DNA of 64,000 nucleotides. Origin: Anderseniella sp. Alg231-50. Its GTDB lineage: Bacteria > Pseudomonadota > Alphaproteobacteria > Rhizobiales > Aestuariivirgaceae. Shown here piece after piece: positions 40,918 to 52,128 of this stretch. Location of the stretch: NCBI RefSeq assembly GCF_900149695.1, contig NZ_LT703003.1:1798001-1862000 (forward strand), read 5' to 3'. Numbering within the stretch: position 1 is the stretch's first letter; every line of letters starts with the position of its first letter. The position numbers and the translations under genes are program-made. Below the pieces are notes generated by a model. It was not told where the DNA came from. It saw only the letters and a program-made list of their open reading frames with translations, and searched no databases.

Positions 40918-42420
40918 TCAGTTGTCCGGTTTGCTCAAAGTACGTCTTACCGCGTCGCTCCACCCGGCAATCTTGCGTTGCCGGACAGCCTGTTTCATCT
41001 TCGGCCTGAAGCGCTGATCCAATGCCCACGATTTAGCAAATCCGGAAGCGGTCGGCCACAGGCCGACGCGTGACGCGGCAAGCCAGGCGGCACCCAGGGC
41101 GGTGGTTTCCAGCACTTCCGGCCGGTCCACCGGCGCATTCAGCACGTCGGCAAGGCGTTGCATGGTCCAGTCCGATGCGACCATGCCGCCGTCTACCCGC
41201 AGCACGGTCTTGCGGGCGGTTTGCGACTTCCAGTCCTTCTGCATGGCCGACAGCAAGTCATGGGTTTGATAGCACACCGCTTCAAGGGCGGCCTGGGCCA
41301 GCTCATTGGGGCCTGATGCGCGTGTCAGGCCAAAGATCGCGCCACGGGCATTTGCATCCCAGTGGGGTGCGCCAAGGCCGGTAAAGGCGGGGACCAGATA
41401 GACATCCTGTTCCGGATCGGCCTTGGCAGCCATGGCGCCGCTGTCGCTGGCTGATTTCAGGAACCCCATCTCGTCGCGCAGCCACTGCACGGTCGCGCCG
41501 GCCATGAAAATCGAACCTTCCAGCGCATAGGTTGTCTTGCCGTTGAGGCGATAGGCGATGGTGGTCAGCAGCCGGTTTTTTGAGCGCACCATGTCCGACC
41601 CGGTATTGAGCAGGGCAAAGCATCCGGTTCCATAGGTGGATTTCAGCATGCCGGGCTTGAAGCAGGCATTGCCGATGGTCGCCGCCTGCTGATCACCGGC
41701 CACGCCGAGGACGGGAATGGCCGCGCCGAGGATGGCAGGATCGGTGACACCGAAATCCGCAGCACAGTCAAGCACGTCCGGCAACACATTTGCGGGCACG
41801 TCCAGCACCTTGAGCAGGCCCTTGTCCCACTTGTTGGTCCTGATATTGAACATCAGCGTGCGCGAGGCATTGGTGGCATCCGTGACGTGGGAGGCGCCAC
41901 CGGTCAGCCGCCAGATCAGGAAACTGTCGACGGTGCCGAAGGCAATGCGTCCGGCTTCGGCCTTTTTGCGCAGGCCCTTCACATTGTTCAGCAGCCAGGA
42001 GACCTTGGTGCCGGAAAAATAAGGATCGAGCAGCAGCCCGGTCCTGGTGCTGAAGCTCTTCTCGTGTCCGGCCTTCTTCAGCTTTGTGCACAAGTCCGAC
42101 GTGCGCCGGTCCTGCCAGACGATCGCCTTGTGCACGCACCTGCCTGTCTCGCGATCCCACATGACGGTGGTTTCGCGCTGGTTGGTGATGCCGATTGCTG
42201 AAATGTCTGACGGCTTGATCCCGGCCTTGCTGATCGCGTCCCTGCAGGTGGCGACGACGCTTGACCAGATGTCCTCGGGATCGTGCTCGACCCAGCCGGA
42301 TTTCGGAAAATACTGTGCGAATTCCTGCTGGCCGACGGCGACAATCTTCTGGTCGGCGTCAAAAATGATGGCCCGTGAAGATGTCGTGCCCTGATCAATG
42401 GCTAGAACGAAATTGCCCAT
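40918..42420 (-). CDS. glpK: Glycerol kinase
   Basis: 500 residues, FGGY kinase. N-terminal phosphate motif [16 protein letters not shown], substrate region [14 protein letters not shown]-binding [13 protein letters not shown] and C-terminal [12 protein letters not shown]. It phosphorylates glycerol entering through the GlpSTPQ transporter. The start MGNFVLAID is chosen; a GTG 15 bases earlier is possible. Last gene of glpR-glpD-glpK. Confidence 0.95.
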   Translation of the reverse strand: MGNFVLAIDQGTTSSRAIIFDADQKIVAVGQQEFAQYFPKSGWVEHDPEDIWSSVVATCRDAISKAGIKPSDISAIGITNQRETTVMWDRETGRCVHKAIVWQDRRTSDLCTKLKKAGHEKSFSTRTGLLLDPYFSGTKVSWLLNNVKGLRKKAEAGRIAFGTVDSFLIWRLTGGASHVTDATNASRTLMFNIRTNKWDKGLLKVLDVPANVLPDVLDCAADFGVTDPAILGAAIPVLGVAGDQQAATIGNACFKPGMLKSTYGTGCFALLNTGSDMVRSKNRLLTTIAYRLNGKTTYALEGSIFMAGATVQWLRDEMGFLKSASDSGAMAAKADPEQDVYLVPAFTGLGAPHWDANARGAIFGLTRASGPNELAQAALEAVCYQTHDLLSAMQKDWKSQTARKTVLRVDGGMVASDWTMQRLADVLNAPVDRPEVLETTALGAAWLAASRVGLWPTASGFAKSWALDQRFRPKMKQAVRQRKIAGWSDAVRRTLSKPDN

Positions 42421-42444
42421 TGCTTGCCCCGTCACTGCAGCCGC

Positions 42445-44007
42445 CTAACGGACGGCGGTCTGGCTTGTTGTCGTATGCATGGTTTTTGCAGCACGATCCA
42501 TGAATTCCTGCAAGGCCTGTATCTGCTTGCGCTCATAGGCGATGCCCAGCTTGGTGCGCCTGAACAAGACGTCCTGCGCCGTGGCTGCCCATTCATGGCG
42601 CATCAGGTAGAGCACTTCCGCTTCATGCAGGCCAATGCCGAATTCCTTGCCGAGATCATCGGATTTTTGTGCATCGCCGAGTACCATCAGTGCCCTGGTG
42701 CCGTATTGACGCACAAGCCTTGTGATCAGCTTGCGGTCCAGAAGCGGGCGGGCGGCAACATATTCATCGACCAGCGCGTCAAAGCCCTGCACGGCAAAGT
42801 CGCCGCCGGGTAGGGCGGCATCCGCAGTCCAGGCCGGGTCGCGGGTGCCCAGGGCGTCTTCGATTTTCTTGAGAATTTGTTCGGCCAGCACCCGGAACGT
42901 GGTGATCTTGCCGCCGAAGATGTTGAGCAGCAATCCGGTGTCGTTATCGCCGTCCGTACGTATGACATAGTCGCGGGTGGCCTCCTGCGCCTTGCTGGCC
43001 CCGTCGTCATACAGGGGACGGACGCCGGAATAGGTCCACACGACATCCGATCTGGTTACAGGTTCAGAAAAATACTCACTGGCCATGTCACACAGGTAGC
43101 CGATTTCTTCGGCAGATATTTCCGGCTTGTCCATGTCATCGCCATGTTCAGCATCTGTGGTGCCGATCAGGGTGTAGTCGCCCTCATAGGGAATGGCGAA
43201 GATGATGCGGTTGTCGTCATTCTGGAATATGTAGGCCTTGTCGTGAGCAAACTTGCGCGCAATGACGATATGGCTGCCGCGCACCAGGCGGACATTGCGG
43301 GCGTCGTTGTAGCCGAACACCTGCTTCAGCACCTTGTCGACCCAGGGGCCAGCGGCATTGACGATGATGCCGGCGGTAACGGTTTCTCTGTGGCCGTTGG
43401 ATGTGTCTTCCATCTCGACCCGCCACTGACCGTCGACGCGTTGTGCGTGCACGACTTTCGTGCGCGGCTGCATGTTGGCGCCGCGGTCTGCGGCGTCGAG
43501 CGCGTTCAATACCACCAGCCGGGAATCCTCAACCCAGCAGTCGGAATATTCAAAGGCTTTGCTGAATGCCGGCTTCAGTGGCTTGCCGACTTCGTCATGC
43601 GCCAGGTTCACGCTGGTTGTCGGGGGCAGGAGTTTGCGCCCGCCGATGTGATCATACAGGAACAGGCCCAGCCGCAGCAGCCAGGCCGGGCGCAGGCCTG
43701 CATGATGCGGCAGGACAAACCGCATCGGCCAGATGATATGTGGTGCCATTTTCCACAACACTTCGCGTTCCATCAGCGCCTTGCGCACCAGCAGGAACTC
43801 ATAGTGCTCGAGATAGCGCAGACCGCCATGGACGAGCTTTGTGGAGGCTGAAGACGTGCCGCCGCCGAAATCACCCGCCTCGCACAGGCAGACGGAAAAG
43901 CCGCGGCCAACCGCATCGCGGGCGATACCGCAGCCATTGATGCCGCCGCCGATGATCAGAACATCATAGTGAGGCGTCAGGCCGGCGTGCTGCGACTGCC
44001 TGTTCAT
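42445..44007 (-). CDS. glpD: Aerobic glycerol-3-phosphate dehydrogenase
   Basis: 520 residues, FAD enzyme at the inner membrane passing electrons to ubiquinone. FAD motif DVLIIGGGINGCGIARDA, GGTSSASTKLVHGGLRYLE, the substrate region SGVRPLYDDG and the C-terminal DAO domain are present. Its ATG overlaps the glpR stop (ATGA) and it precedes glpK by 24 bases. Confidence 0.95.
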   Translation of the reverse strand: MNRQSQHAGLTPHYDVLIIGGGINGCGIARDAVGRGFSVCLCEAGDFGGGTSSASTKLVHGGLRYLEHYEFLLVRKALMEREVLWKMAPHIIWPMRFVLPHHAGLRPAWLLRLGLFLYDHIGGRKLLPPTTSVNLAHDEVGKPLKPAFSKAFEYSDCWVEDSRLVVLNALDAADRGANMQPRTKVVHAQRVDGQWRVEMEDTSNGHRETVTAGIIVNAAGPWVDKVLKQVFGYNDARNVRLVRGSHIVIARKFAHDKAYIFQNDDNRIIFAIPYEGDYTLIGTTDAEHGDDMDKPEISAEEIGYLCDMASEYFSEPVTRSDVVWTYSGVRPLYDDGASKAQEATRDYVIRTDGDNDTGLLLNIFGGKITTFRVLAEQILKKIEDALGTRDPAWTADAALPGGDFAVQGFDALVDEYVAARPLLDRKLITRLVRQYGTRALMVLGDAQKSDDLGKEFGIGLHEAEVLYLMRHEWAATAQDVLFRRTKLGIAYERKQIQALQEFMDRAAKTMHTTTSQTAVR

Positions 44008-44798
44008 TCAGCCGCCTTTCCGGTTGCCAGGTCGGCTTCTGCAACCTTGAGGTGAACTTTTGCGACGTTGCAGATCTTCTTGATGCTGCGGGGAGGCTGC
44101 TCGTCGGTAACGAAAACATCCAGGTCTTCGAGCTGCCCGATCTGCACTGGCGCGCGGCGTTCAAACTTGCTGGTGTCGGCTGCCAGAATGCTGGTGCGGG
44201 CCTGGCCCAGAATGGCCTGTGACACACGAACCTCGCGATAATCGAAATCAAGCAGGCAGCCTTCTTCATCGATTGCCGATACGCCAATCACGGCGAAGTC
44301 GACCTTGAACTGCCGGATCAGGTCAATTGCCGCGGCACCGACAATGCCGCCATCGCTCTTGCGGACCATGCCGCCAGACACCACGACTTCAACGCCCGGC
44401 GCGTCGGACAATATGTAGGCGACATTCAGATTGTTGGTGATCACCATCAACCCCTGGTGGCGGCGCAGGGCGTAAGCTACCTGTTCGGTTGTGGTGCCGA
44501 TATTGAGGATCAGCGACGAATTGTCCGGGATCAGTCCGGCAATGGCACGGGCAATGCGGGCCTTGCCGTCGGCGGAAATGTCCCGGCGGGCCTGATAGGC
44601 CATGTTGACCGTATTGGACGGAAACACCGCGCCACCGTGAACCCGGTTGAGTTTTTCAATGTCGCACAGGTCATTGAGATCCTTACGGATTGTCTGCGGC
44701 GTGACCTCAAAACGAAGCGCAAGCGTTTCCACATCCACGCGGCCTTCACGCCGCGCGATCTCAAGAATATCCATCTGTCTTGGCGGCAATGCCGTCAC
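44004..44798 (-). CDS. glpR: DeoR-family glycerol regulon repressor
   Basis: 264 residues. DNA-binding N-terminus PPRQMDILEIARREGRVDVE with helix-turn-helix FEVTPQTIRKDLNDL; sugar-phosphate sensor domain with IGTTTEQVAYAL and DFDYREVRVSQ. The start is GTG at 44798, because the conserved residues before the first ATG-coded Met belong to the family N-terminus. In relatives glycerol-3-phosphate releases it from DNA. Divergent from glpV, so it probably controls both transcripts. Confidence 0.92.
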   Translation of the reverse strand: MTALPPRQMDILEIARREGRVDVETLALRFEVTPQTIRKDLNDLCDIEKLNRVHGGAVFPSNTVNMAYQARRDISADGKARIARAIAGLIPDNSSLILNIGTTTEQVAYALRRHQGLMVITNNLNVAYILSDAPGVEVVVSGGMVRKSDGGIVGAAAIDLIRQFKVDFAVIGVSAIDEEGCLLDFDYREVRVSQAILGQARTSILAADTSKFERRAPVQIGQLEDLDVFVTDEQPPRSIKKICNVAKVHLKVAEADLATGKAAE

Positions 44799-44841
44799 GA
44801 CGCATCCCTTCGGTTGTTTTCATAATAGTTGCGATTTTTTT

Positions 44842-44884
44842 CGAATAAATCAATTAGAAAACCATTGACTTTCGTTTTTATTCG
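44842..44884. promoter_or_regulatory. Candidate GlpR operator and glpV -35 box
   Basis: CGAATAA (44842-44848) and TTATTCG (44878-44884) form a spaced 7-bp inverted repeat in an A/T-rich divergent region. TTGACT (44865-44870) between them could be a -35 box for glpV, with a poor -10 near 44886. TTTCG words nearby are typical of DeoR-type operators. Confidence 0.45.
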
Positions 44885-44954
44885 TTATGTCCTAGCGATG
44901 TGATGCACCGCTGTCGTAAATGAGTGCGCACACAAATCAGTTGGAGGAGAGATC

Positions 44955-46691
44955 ATGAAAAAGCTGCTTTTAGCGTCAGTTGCGGTATTTGCACTGGGCG
45001 CTGCGGCTCTTCCTGCGCAGGCCGACAAGGCCGCGGCAGAGAAGTGGGTAAACGACGAATTCCAGCCATCCGCGCTTTCGAAAGAAGACCAGTTGAAGGA
45101 GATGGACTGGTTCATCAAGGCGGCGGAGCCGTTCAAGGGAATGGAGATCAATGTGCTGTCGGAAACGATTCCGACGCATGAGTACGAATCCAAGACGCTG
45201 ACCAAGGCGTTTGAAGAGATCACCGGCATCAAGGTCAACCACCAGCTTCTCGGAGAAGGCGAGGTGGTGCAGGCGGTGCAGACCCAGATGCAGACCAACC
45301 GCAACCTGTATGATGCCTACATCAATGACAGCGACCTGATCGGCACCCATTCGCGCCTGCAGCAGGCGGTCAACCTGTCCGACTGGATGGAAGGAGAAGG
45401 CAAGGGCGTTACCAATCCCGGCCTCGACGTGGAAGATTTCATCGGCAAGTCATTCACCACCGGCCCGGACGGCAAACTCTACCAGCTGCCGGATCAGCAG
45501 TTCGCCAACCTGTACTGGTTCCGCAAGGACTGGTTCGACAAGCCGGAACTGAAGGAAAAGTTCAAGGCCAAGTACGGCTATGAGCTGGGTGTGCCGGTCA
45601 ACTGGTCAGCCTATGAAGACATTGCGCAATTCTTCAGTGAAGACGTCAAGGAAATCGATGGTGTCCGCATCTACGGTCACATGGATTACGGCAAACGCGC
45701 CCCTGACCTTGGCTGGCGCATGACCGATGCCTGGCTGTCCATGGCCGGTGCCACGTCTCCGGGCCTGCCGAACGGCCGGCCGATCGACGAATGGGGCATC
45801 CGCATGGAGGCAGACAGCTGCAATCCATCCGGTGCATCAGTTGCCCGCGGTGGCGGCACCAACGCACCGGCTTCCGTTTTCGCTATCGCCAAGTGGGACG
45901 AGTGGCTGCGCAAATATGCGCCTCCCGGTGCGGCTGACTATGACTTCTACCAGTCCCTGCCGGCGCTTGCGCAGGGCAATGTGGCCCAGCAGATTTTCTG
46001 GTACACAGCGTTTACCGCATCCATGGTTGCGCCGAAAGCAGACGGCAACAACACCGTTGACGATGACGGCAATCCGCAATGGCGCATGGCACCGAGCCCG
46101 CACGGGCCATACTGGAAGGACGGCATGAAGCTGGGTTACCAGGATGCCGGATCATGGACAATTCTGAAGTCCACTCCGGTTGATCGTGCCAAGGCTGCAT
46201 GGCTGTACGCACAGTTCGTGGTGTCCAAGACAGTGGACGTGAAGAAGTCCGACGTTGGTCTGACCTTCATTCGCGACAGCACCGTGCGTCATGATCACTT
46301 CACCAAGCGCGCCCCGAAACTGGGGGGGCTTATCGAGTTCTATCGCTCACCGGACCGGGTCAACTGGACTCCAACCGGCGTCAACGTGCCGGATTATCCG
46401 AAACTGGCGCAGTTGTGGTGGCAGAACATCGGTGACGTGAACTCCGGTGCCTTTACACCGCAGCAGGCGATGGATCGCCTGGCCGGTGAAATGGACCAGG
46501 TCATGGGCCGCATGCAGGCTGCCGACGAGCAGGCCAAGATCTACGGCGGTTGCGGTCCGCGCCTGAACGAAGCCAAGGATCCTGCCGACTGGCTCGGCAA
46601 GGAGAACGGCCCGGCTGCCAAGCTGGCCAATGAGAAGGAGCCAGGCAAGACGATTGCTTACGAAGAAATCGTCAAGCGCTGGGCGCAGTAG
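44955..46691 (+). CDS. glpV: Glycerol ABC transporter, periplasmic binding protein
   Basis: 578 residues, SBP family 1. Signal peptide MKKLLLASVAVFALGAAALP with cleavage near AQA. Long family with MEINVLSETIPTHEYESKTL, RTYxxYIND-like segment NLYDAYINDSDLIGTHSRLQ (cited in part) and W-rich ligand region. Closely matches the rhizobial glycerol-binding GlpV. GGAGGAGAG lies before the ATG. It heads the transporter operon here, whereas I recall glpV as distal in Rhizobium leguminosarum. Confidence 0.9.
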   Translation: MKKLLLASVAVFALGAAALPAQADKAAAEKWVNDEFQPSALSKEDQLKEMDWFIKAAEPFKGMEINVLSETIPTHEYESKTLTKAFEEITGIKVNHQLLGEGEVVQAVQTQMQTNRNLYDAYINDSDLIGTHSRLQQAVNLSDWMEGEGKGVTNPGLDVEDFIGKSFTTGPDGKLYQLPDQQFANLYWFRKDWFDKPELKEKFKAKYGYELGVPVNWSAYEDIAQFFSEDVKEIDGVRIYGHMDYGKRAPDLGWRMTDAWLSMAGATSPGLPNGRPIDEWGIRMEADSCNPSGASVARGGGTNAPASVFAIAKWDEWLRKYAPPGAADYDFYQSLPALAQGNVAQQIFWYTAFTASMVAPKADGNNTVDDDGNPQWRMAPSPHGPYWKDGMKLGYQDAGSWTILKSTPVDRAKAAWLYAQFVVSKTVDVKKSDVGLTFIRDSTVRHDHFTKRAPKLGGLIEFYRSPDRVNWTPTGVNVPDYPKLAQLWWQNIGDVNSGAFTPQQAMDRLAGEMDQVMGRMQAADEQAKIYGGCGPRLNEAKDPADWLGKENGPAAKLANEKEPGKTIAYEEIVKRWAQ

Positions 46692-46718
46692 GGTAGCGCA
46701 TTTTCTCCCGTGCGTGAT

Positions 46719-46751
46719 GAGCGGCCCGGCATTTCAGACGCCGGACCGCTC
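46719..46751 (+). repeat. Hairpin between glpV and glpS
   Basis: GAGCGGCCCGGC (46719-46730) pairs with GCCGGACCGCTC (46740-46751), one mismatch in twelve, nine-base loop, no T-run. Probably stabilises the binding-protein mRNA and lowers read-through, like the dppA-dppB stem. Confidence 0.6.
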
Positions 46752-46814
46752 CCCCATACCCGAATAATTTTTTTAAACCTTGAGTCGGAACTCTAAGCGG
46801 CGGCAGGATGCGCT

Positions 46815-47894
46815 ATGGCGCTTGAACTGAAAAACGTGGCCAAGAAAATAGGGGCGGATACGCATATCCACCCGACCGACCTGACGTTTGAGCCGGGCAG
46901 TTTCAACATTCTGCTTGGCACCACGCTTGCCGGCAAGACCACCCTGATGCAGATGATGGCAGGCCTTGAAAAACCGACGTCCGGCGAGGTCTGGTTCGAC
47001 GGCAAGGATGTCACCGGCACCGCGGTCCAGAAACGCAATGTGTCCATGGTCTACCAGCAGTTCATCAATTATCCGAACATGTCGGTGTTCGACAATATCG
47101 CCTCGCCCTTGCGCGTTGCCAGGCTTCCGGCCGGGGAAATCCGCTCCCGCGTCGGCGAGATGGCCGAACTGATGCGGATTTCGGCCATGCTGGACCGAAG
47201 ACCGTCGGAACTGTCGGGCGGCCAGCAGCAACGCACCGCCATGGCCCGTGCGCTGGTCAAGGACAGTGACCTGATACTGCTCGACGAACCGCTGGCCAAC
47301 CTTGATTTCAAACTGCGCGAGGAAATGCGCGACGAACTGCCCAGGCTGTTTGCGGAACGCAATTGCGTGGTGGTGTATGCGACGACCGAACCGACCGAAG
47401 CCCTGTTGCTGGGAGGCCAGACTGCGGCCATGCACGAGGGCCGGGTCGTGGACTTCGGTCAGACCGCGCAGATTTACCGGCAGCCCTCCAGCCTGACGTC
47501 GGCCATGGTGTTTTCCGAACCGCCGATCAACCTGGCCAACGCAGCGGTGAAATCCGGCTGGGTGCGGTTGGATGAAGGGGTTTCATGGAAGGCAGACAAG
47601 GGGCTTGCCGACGGGGCCTACACGATCGGCATCCGGCCGCACCATGTGTCGCCGGTGCGTCAGTCCACCAAATCCGTTGTCATCGAGGGCAAGGTCAAGG
47701 TGGCAGAACTCACCGGGTCTGAAAGCATCATTCATTTCCACGCCCATGATTATCCCTGGGTGTCCCTGTCACACGGCGTGCATCCGTTCGAGACCGGCCA
47801 GTTCGCCAGGTTCTATGCCGACATGTCGAAGTGCTTCTATTTTGATGCAGACGGCAGGCTGGTCGATCTGGCTCCGGCAGGGAAGGCAGCGTGA
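46815..47894 (+). CDS. glpS: Glycerol ABC transporter ATPase, lacks switch histidine
   Basis: 359 residues, MalK/UgpC-like. Walker A GTTLAGKTT (35-43), signature LSGGQ (133-137), Walker B LILLDE (153-158). The H-loop position reads VVYATTEPTEA, with Thr191 where His is expected. C-terminal TOBE domain (about 235-355). Works with GlpT as a heterodimer. Its start is 123 bases after glpV and its stop is one base from the glpT ATG. Confidence 0.92.
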   Translation: MALELKNVAKKIGADTHIHPTDLTFEPGSFNILLGTTLAGKTTLMQMMAGLEKPTSGEVWFDGKDVTGTAVQKRNVSMVYQQFINYPNMSVFDNIASPLRVARLPAGEIRSRVGEMAELMRISAMLDRRPSELSGGQQQRTAMARALVKDSDLILLDEPLANLDFKLREEMRDELPRLFAERNCVVVYATTEPTEALLLGGQTAAMHEGRVVDFGQTAQIYRQPSSLTSAMVFSEPPINLANAAVKSGWVRLDEGVSWKADKGLADGAYTIGIRPHHVSPVRQSTKSVVIEGKVKVAELTGSESIIHFHAHDYPWVSLSHGVHPFETGQFARFYADMSKCFYFDADGRLVDLAPAGKAA

Positions 47895-47895
47895 C

Positions 47896-48968
<1,073 letters not shown>

Positions 48969-48972
<4 letters not shown>

Positions 48973-49832
48973 ACAAGACCGTCAACCAGAAAGCCTGGTT
49001 CTTCGTCGCGCCGGTTCTCATCCTGGTGGCCTTCAACGCCATCGTGCCGCTGATGACCGTTGTCAATTACTCGGTCCAGGAAACCTTTGGCGACAACGTG
49101 TTCTTCTGGGCGGGACTGCGCTGGTTCGAGGAAATCCTGCGCTCGCCGCGTTTCCATGATGCGCTTGGCCGCCAGCTGTTTTTCACCGGCACCATCCTGG
49201 CCATCGAAGTGCCGCTGGGCGTCATCATCGCGCTTGCCATGCCTCGAAAGGGCCCGTGGGTCTCGGTCTGCCTGGTGCTGATGGCCATGCCGTTGCTGAT
49301 CCCGTGGAACGTGGTCGGCGCCATGTGGAACATTTTCGGCCTGCCGGAGCTTGGCCTGCTCGGCAAGACGCTGAATACCCTGGGCTTCGACTACAACTAT
49401 ACCCGCCAGCCCGGCGATGCCTGGTTCACGCTCATCCTGATGGATGTGTGGCACTGGACCTCGTTGGTGGTGCTGCTGGCCTATGCAGGGCTGGTGTCGA
49501 TCCCCGACGCCTATTACCAGGCCGCGCGCATTGACGGGGCAAGCTCGTGGGCGATCTTCCGCTACATCCAGTTGCCCAAGATGAAGCGGGTGCTGACCAT
49601 TGCGGTCCTGCTGCGCTTCATGGACTCGTTCAACATCTATACCGAGCCATCGGTGCTGACCGGCGGCGGCCCCGGCAATTCGACGACGTTGTTGTCCATC
49701 GACCTGGTGAAGATCGCGCTAGGCCAGTTTGACCTCGGACCGGCGGCTGCCATGTCGTTGATCTACTTCCTGGTGATCCTGTTGTTCAGCTGGATTTTCT
49801 ACACGGTAATGACCAGAGGGGAGGAACAGTGA
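48969..49832 (+). CDS. glpP: Glycerol ABC transporter permease
   Basis: 287 residues, MalF-type permease with six membrane helices. EAA loop reads IPDAYYQAARIDGASSWAIF. MNKTVNQKAWFFVAPVLILV is the N-terminal helix. The start overlaps the glpT stop and its TGA overlaps the glpQ ATG. Confidence 0.92.
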
Positions 49833-50632
49833 TGGCAAGAGTCAAGTGGCTGATCCCGACGATTTACATCATCTTCCTGATGCTGCCGATCTACTGGCTG
49901 GTGTCGATGTCGTTCAAGACCACCAATGAAATCCTCGGCTCGTTCACCCTGTGGCCGCAGAATTTCACGCTGGAGAACTACCGCACGATCTTCACCGACC
50001 CGACCTGGTACAACGGCTATATCAACTCGATCATCTACGTGACCATCAACACGGTGCTGTCGGTGACGGTGGCGCTGCCTGCGGCCTATGCATTTTCACG
50101 CTATCGCTTCCTGGGCGACAAGCACCTGTTCTTCTGGCTGCTCACCAACCGCATGGCGCCGGCTGCGGTGTTCGCCCTGCCGTTCTTCCAGCTTTATTCG
50201 GCAATCGGCATTTTTGATACCCACCTGGCCGTGGCGCTGGCGCATACCCTGTTCAATATCCCGCTGGCGGTGTGGATCCTGGAAGGCTTCATGTCGGGCG
50301 TACCGAAGCAGCTTGATGAAACTGCCTATGTGGACGGGTACTCGTTCCCGGCGTTCTTCGTGAAGATATTCGTGCCCACCATCGCTGCCGGGGTCGGCGT
50401 GGCGGCGTTCTTCTGCTTCATGTTCTCCTGGGTGGAATTGCTGCTGGCCAAGACACTGACGGCGGTTGCGGCCAAGCCGATTGCGGCGACCATGACCAAG
50501 ACGGCCTCGTCGTCGGGCTATGAACTCGGGCTGCTGGCGGCAGCCGGGACGCTGACCATCATACCTGGCGCGATCGTGATCTACTTCGTGCGCAATTACA
50601 TCGCCAAGGGCTTTGCCCTGGGCCGGGTTTAG
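49832..50632 (+). CDS. glpQ: Glycerol ABC transporter permease
   Basis: 266 residues, MalG-type permease. Helices start at LIPTIYIIFLMLPIYWLV; EAA loop VPKQLDETAYVDGYSFPAFF. GGGGAGGAACAG precedes ATG 49832; a GTG three bases earlier is also in frame. Pairs with GlpP to form the channel. Confidence 0.92.
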   Translation: MARVKWLIPTIYIIFLMLPIYWLVSMSFKTTNEILGSFTLWPQNFTLENYRTIFTDPTWYNGYINSIIYVTINTVLSVTVALPAAYAFSRYRFLGDKHLFFWLLTNRMAPAAVFALPFFQLYSAIGIFDTHLAVALAHTLFNIPLAVWILEGFMSGVPKQLDETAYVDGYSFPAFFVKIFVPTIAAGVGVAAFFCFMFSWVELLLAKTLTAVAAKPIAATMTKTASSSGYELGLLAAAGTLTIIPGAIVIYFVRNYIAKGFALGRV

Positions 50633-50664
50633 ACGCAGGCGAACCGGAAAGGACATAAACCGCG

Positions 50665-50991
50665 ATGGAAGATGTTGTCATGTTCTCCGCCAAGTGGTGG
50701 ACCCTGCCGCTGGGCAAGACCTGGATGGCGTGGACACCGGCCACGGCCAGCTTCTTCCTGTTCATCGTGCTGGCCATAACGGTCATGGGCGTGTGGGAAT
50801 ACTATCGTCCCGGCGGCGATCCGCGCCGCGGCGTGTTTGCCATAGACACGACCCGCGGCGACCGGCTGTTCATCTCGCTGCTGGGCAGCGCCTTCATCTT
50901 CATCGCCTGGCTGTTTTTCATCGGCTCGCCGCTGTGGTGGCCGATGGGCATTGCGGTTTTGTGGTTCGTGTTCGTGTTCCGGTATGTGTGA
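50665..50991 (+). CDS. glpU: GlpU-type small membrane protein (DUF2160)
   Basis: 108 residues with two to three membrane helices (TASFFLFIVLAITVMGVWEYY, then FISLLGSAFIFIAWLFFIG) and a Trp-rich end. YYRPGGDPRRGVFAIDTTRGDRLF is the DUF2160 signature. In rhizobial glycerol operons this gene is called glpU; its role is undefined. 32 bases after glpQ. Confidence 0.85.
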   Translation: MEDVVMFSAKWWTLPLGKTWMAWTPATASFFLFIVLAITVMGVWEYYRPGGDPRRGVFAIDTTRGDRLFISLLGSAFIFIAWLFFIGSPLWWPMGIAVLWFVFVFRYV

Positions 50992-50999
50992 GCCGGATA

Positions 51000-51950
51000 T
51001 TATCTCAATGCCCGATTGAGATCAGCCTCGCGCAGCCGGCTCTCCTTGCGTTCGCGCCATGCAACGTAGCAGCCGGACCCGGCAATCATGGCCATGCCGG
51101 TGAATGACAGCAGGTCGGGAACGTCGCCCCACATCACCACGCCCCAGAAGGTTGCAAAGATCAGGTAGGAATAGTCGAACGGCGCCAGCCAGCTCGATTC
51201 GGCGCTCTGGTAGGCCTTGGCCAGGCTGATGTTGGCGGTCAGGTTGAGCATCGAGCACACCACGATGAGGGCGGCTATTTCCAGCGCCAGCGGGTTCCAG
51301 CCGACAAACAGATAAGGCCAGCTGGCAGCCAGTTCCGCAGGCTTCAGTGTCTCCATGGTTGCCAGTCCCAGTGCGCCAACCGTCACGAACGCCACCGACA
51401 CGCCCAGCGCCAGGGTGGCAGGGCTTTCTTCCCGGCACAGTTTCCGGGTGGTCAGCACGGTGGCGGCGTAGAACAGGCCGGCCAGGACCGGGACCAGCGA
51501 TACCCACTGGAACGAGGCCGATGCCGGTTTGAGAATGAGAAGCGTCCCTGCAAATCCCGCCACCACCGCGGCGATGCGGCGCGGGCCGACACGCTCGCCC
51601 AGGATCACGGCGGACAGCACGGCGACAAACAGCGGAAACACATACAGGCCTGCTGCAACCTCCGACAGGCTGAGAAACGGAATGGCACCAAAGAAGCTGA
51701 GCATGGCGCCGACCAGAAAGCCGCTGCGCAGCGCCACCGTCCAGAACCGTTTCGGCCAGACCGAGGCATTGCCCCAGATGAAGCGCGACAGCACGAACAG
51801 CATGGTGAGATTGCAAAGGGCGCGCAGTGTCTGGAACTGCCACAACGACACGTCGGCGCTGGCCAGCTTGACCAGGGAATCCTGCAGGGCGAGCATGCAC
51901 AGGGCGCTCACCATCAGTGACGCGGCCAAAGCGGGACGATCCTCAGACAT
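51000..51950 (-). CDS. DMT-superfamily (EamA) transporter
   Basis: 316 residues, ten predicted helices in two EamA repeats. FLVGAMLSFFGAIPFLSLSEVAAGLYVFPLF (first repeat, quoted in part) and WLAPFDYSYLIFATFWGVV (second) are typical. Basic C-terminal tail RERKESRLREADLNRALR. Probably exports amino acids or other metabolites. Converges on glpU with an 8-base gap. Confidence 0.85.
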   Translation of the reverse strand: MSEDRPALAASLMVSALCMLALQDSLVKLASADVSLWQFQTLRALCNLTMLFVLSRFIWGNASVWPKRFWTVALRSGFLVGAMLSFFGAIPFLSLSEVAAGLYVFPLFVAVLSAVILGERVGPRRIAAVVAGFAGTLLILKPASASFQWVSLVPVLAGLFYAATVLTTRKLCREESPATLALGVSVAFVTVGALGLATMETLKPAELAASWPYLFVGWNPLALEIAALIVVCSMLNLTANISLAKAYQSAESSWLAPFDYSYLIFATFWGVVMWGDVPDLLSFTGMAMIAGSGCYVAWRERKESRLREADLNRALR

Positions 51951-52128
51951 GTAAACCCGTCTCCAACACGACGTTGCGGAAACTGTGACTAGAGCAGTAA
52001 TGGGCCACCGCGATCAAGCATTGAGCGGTGCAGGCCGTGCACGCCACCCATGTGTGTCGCGCAGGCACTGTCAAGCGATGCCGGATTTCCGCTTGTATGA
52101 TTGCCGGTCGCCAATGCACGATGTGCCC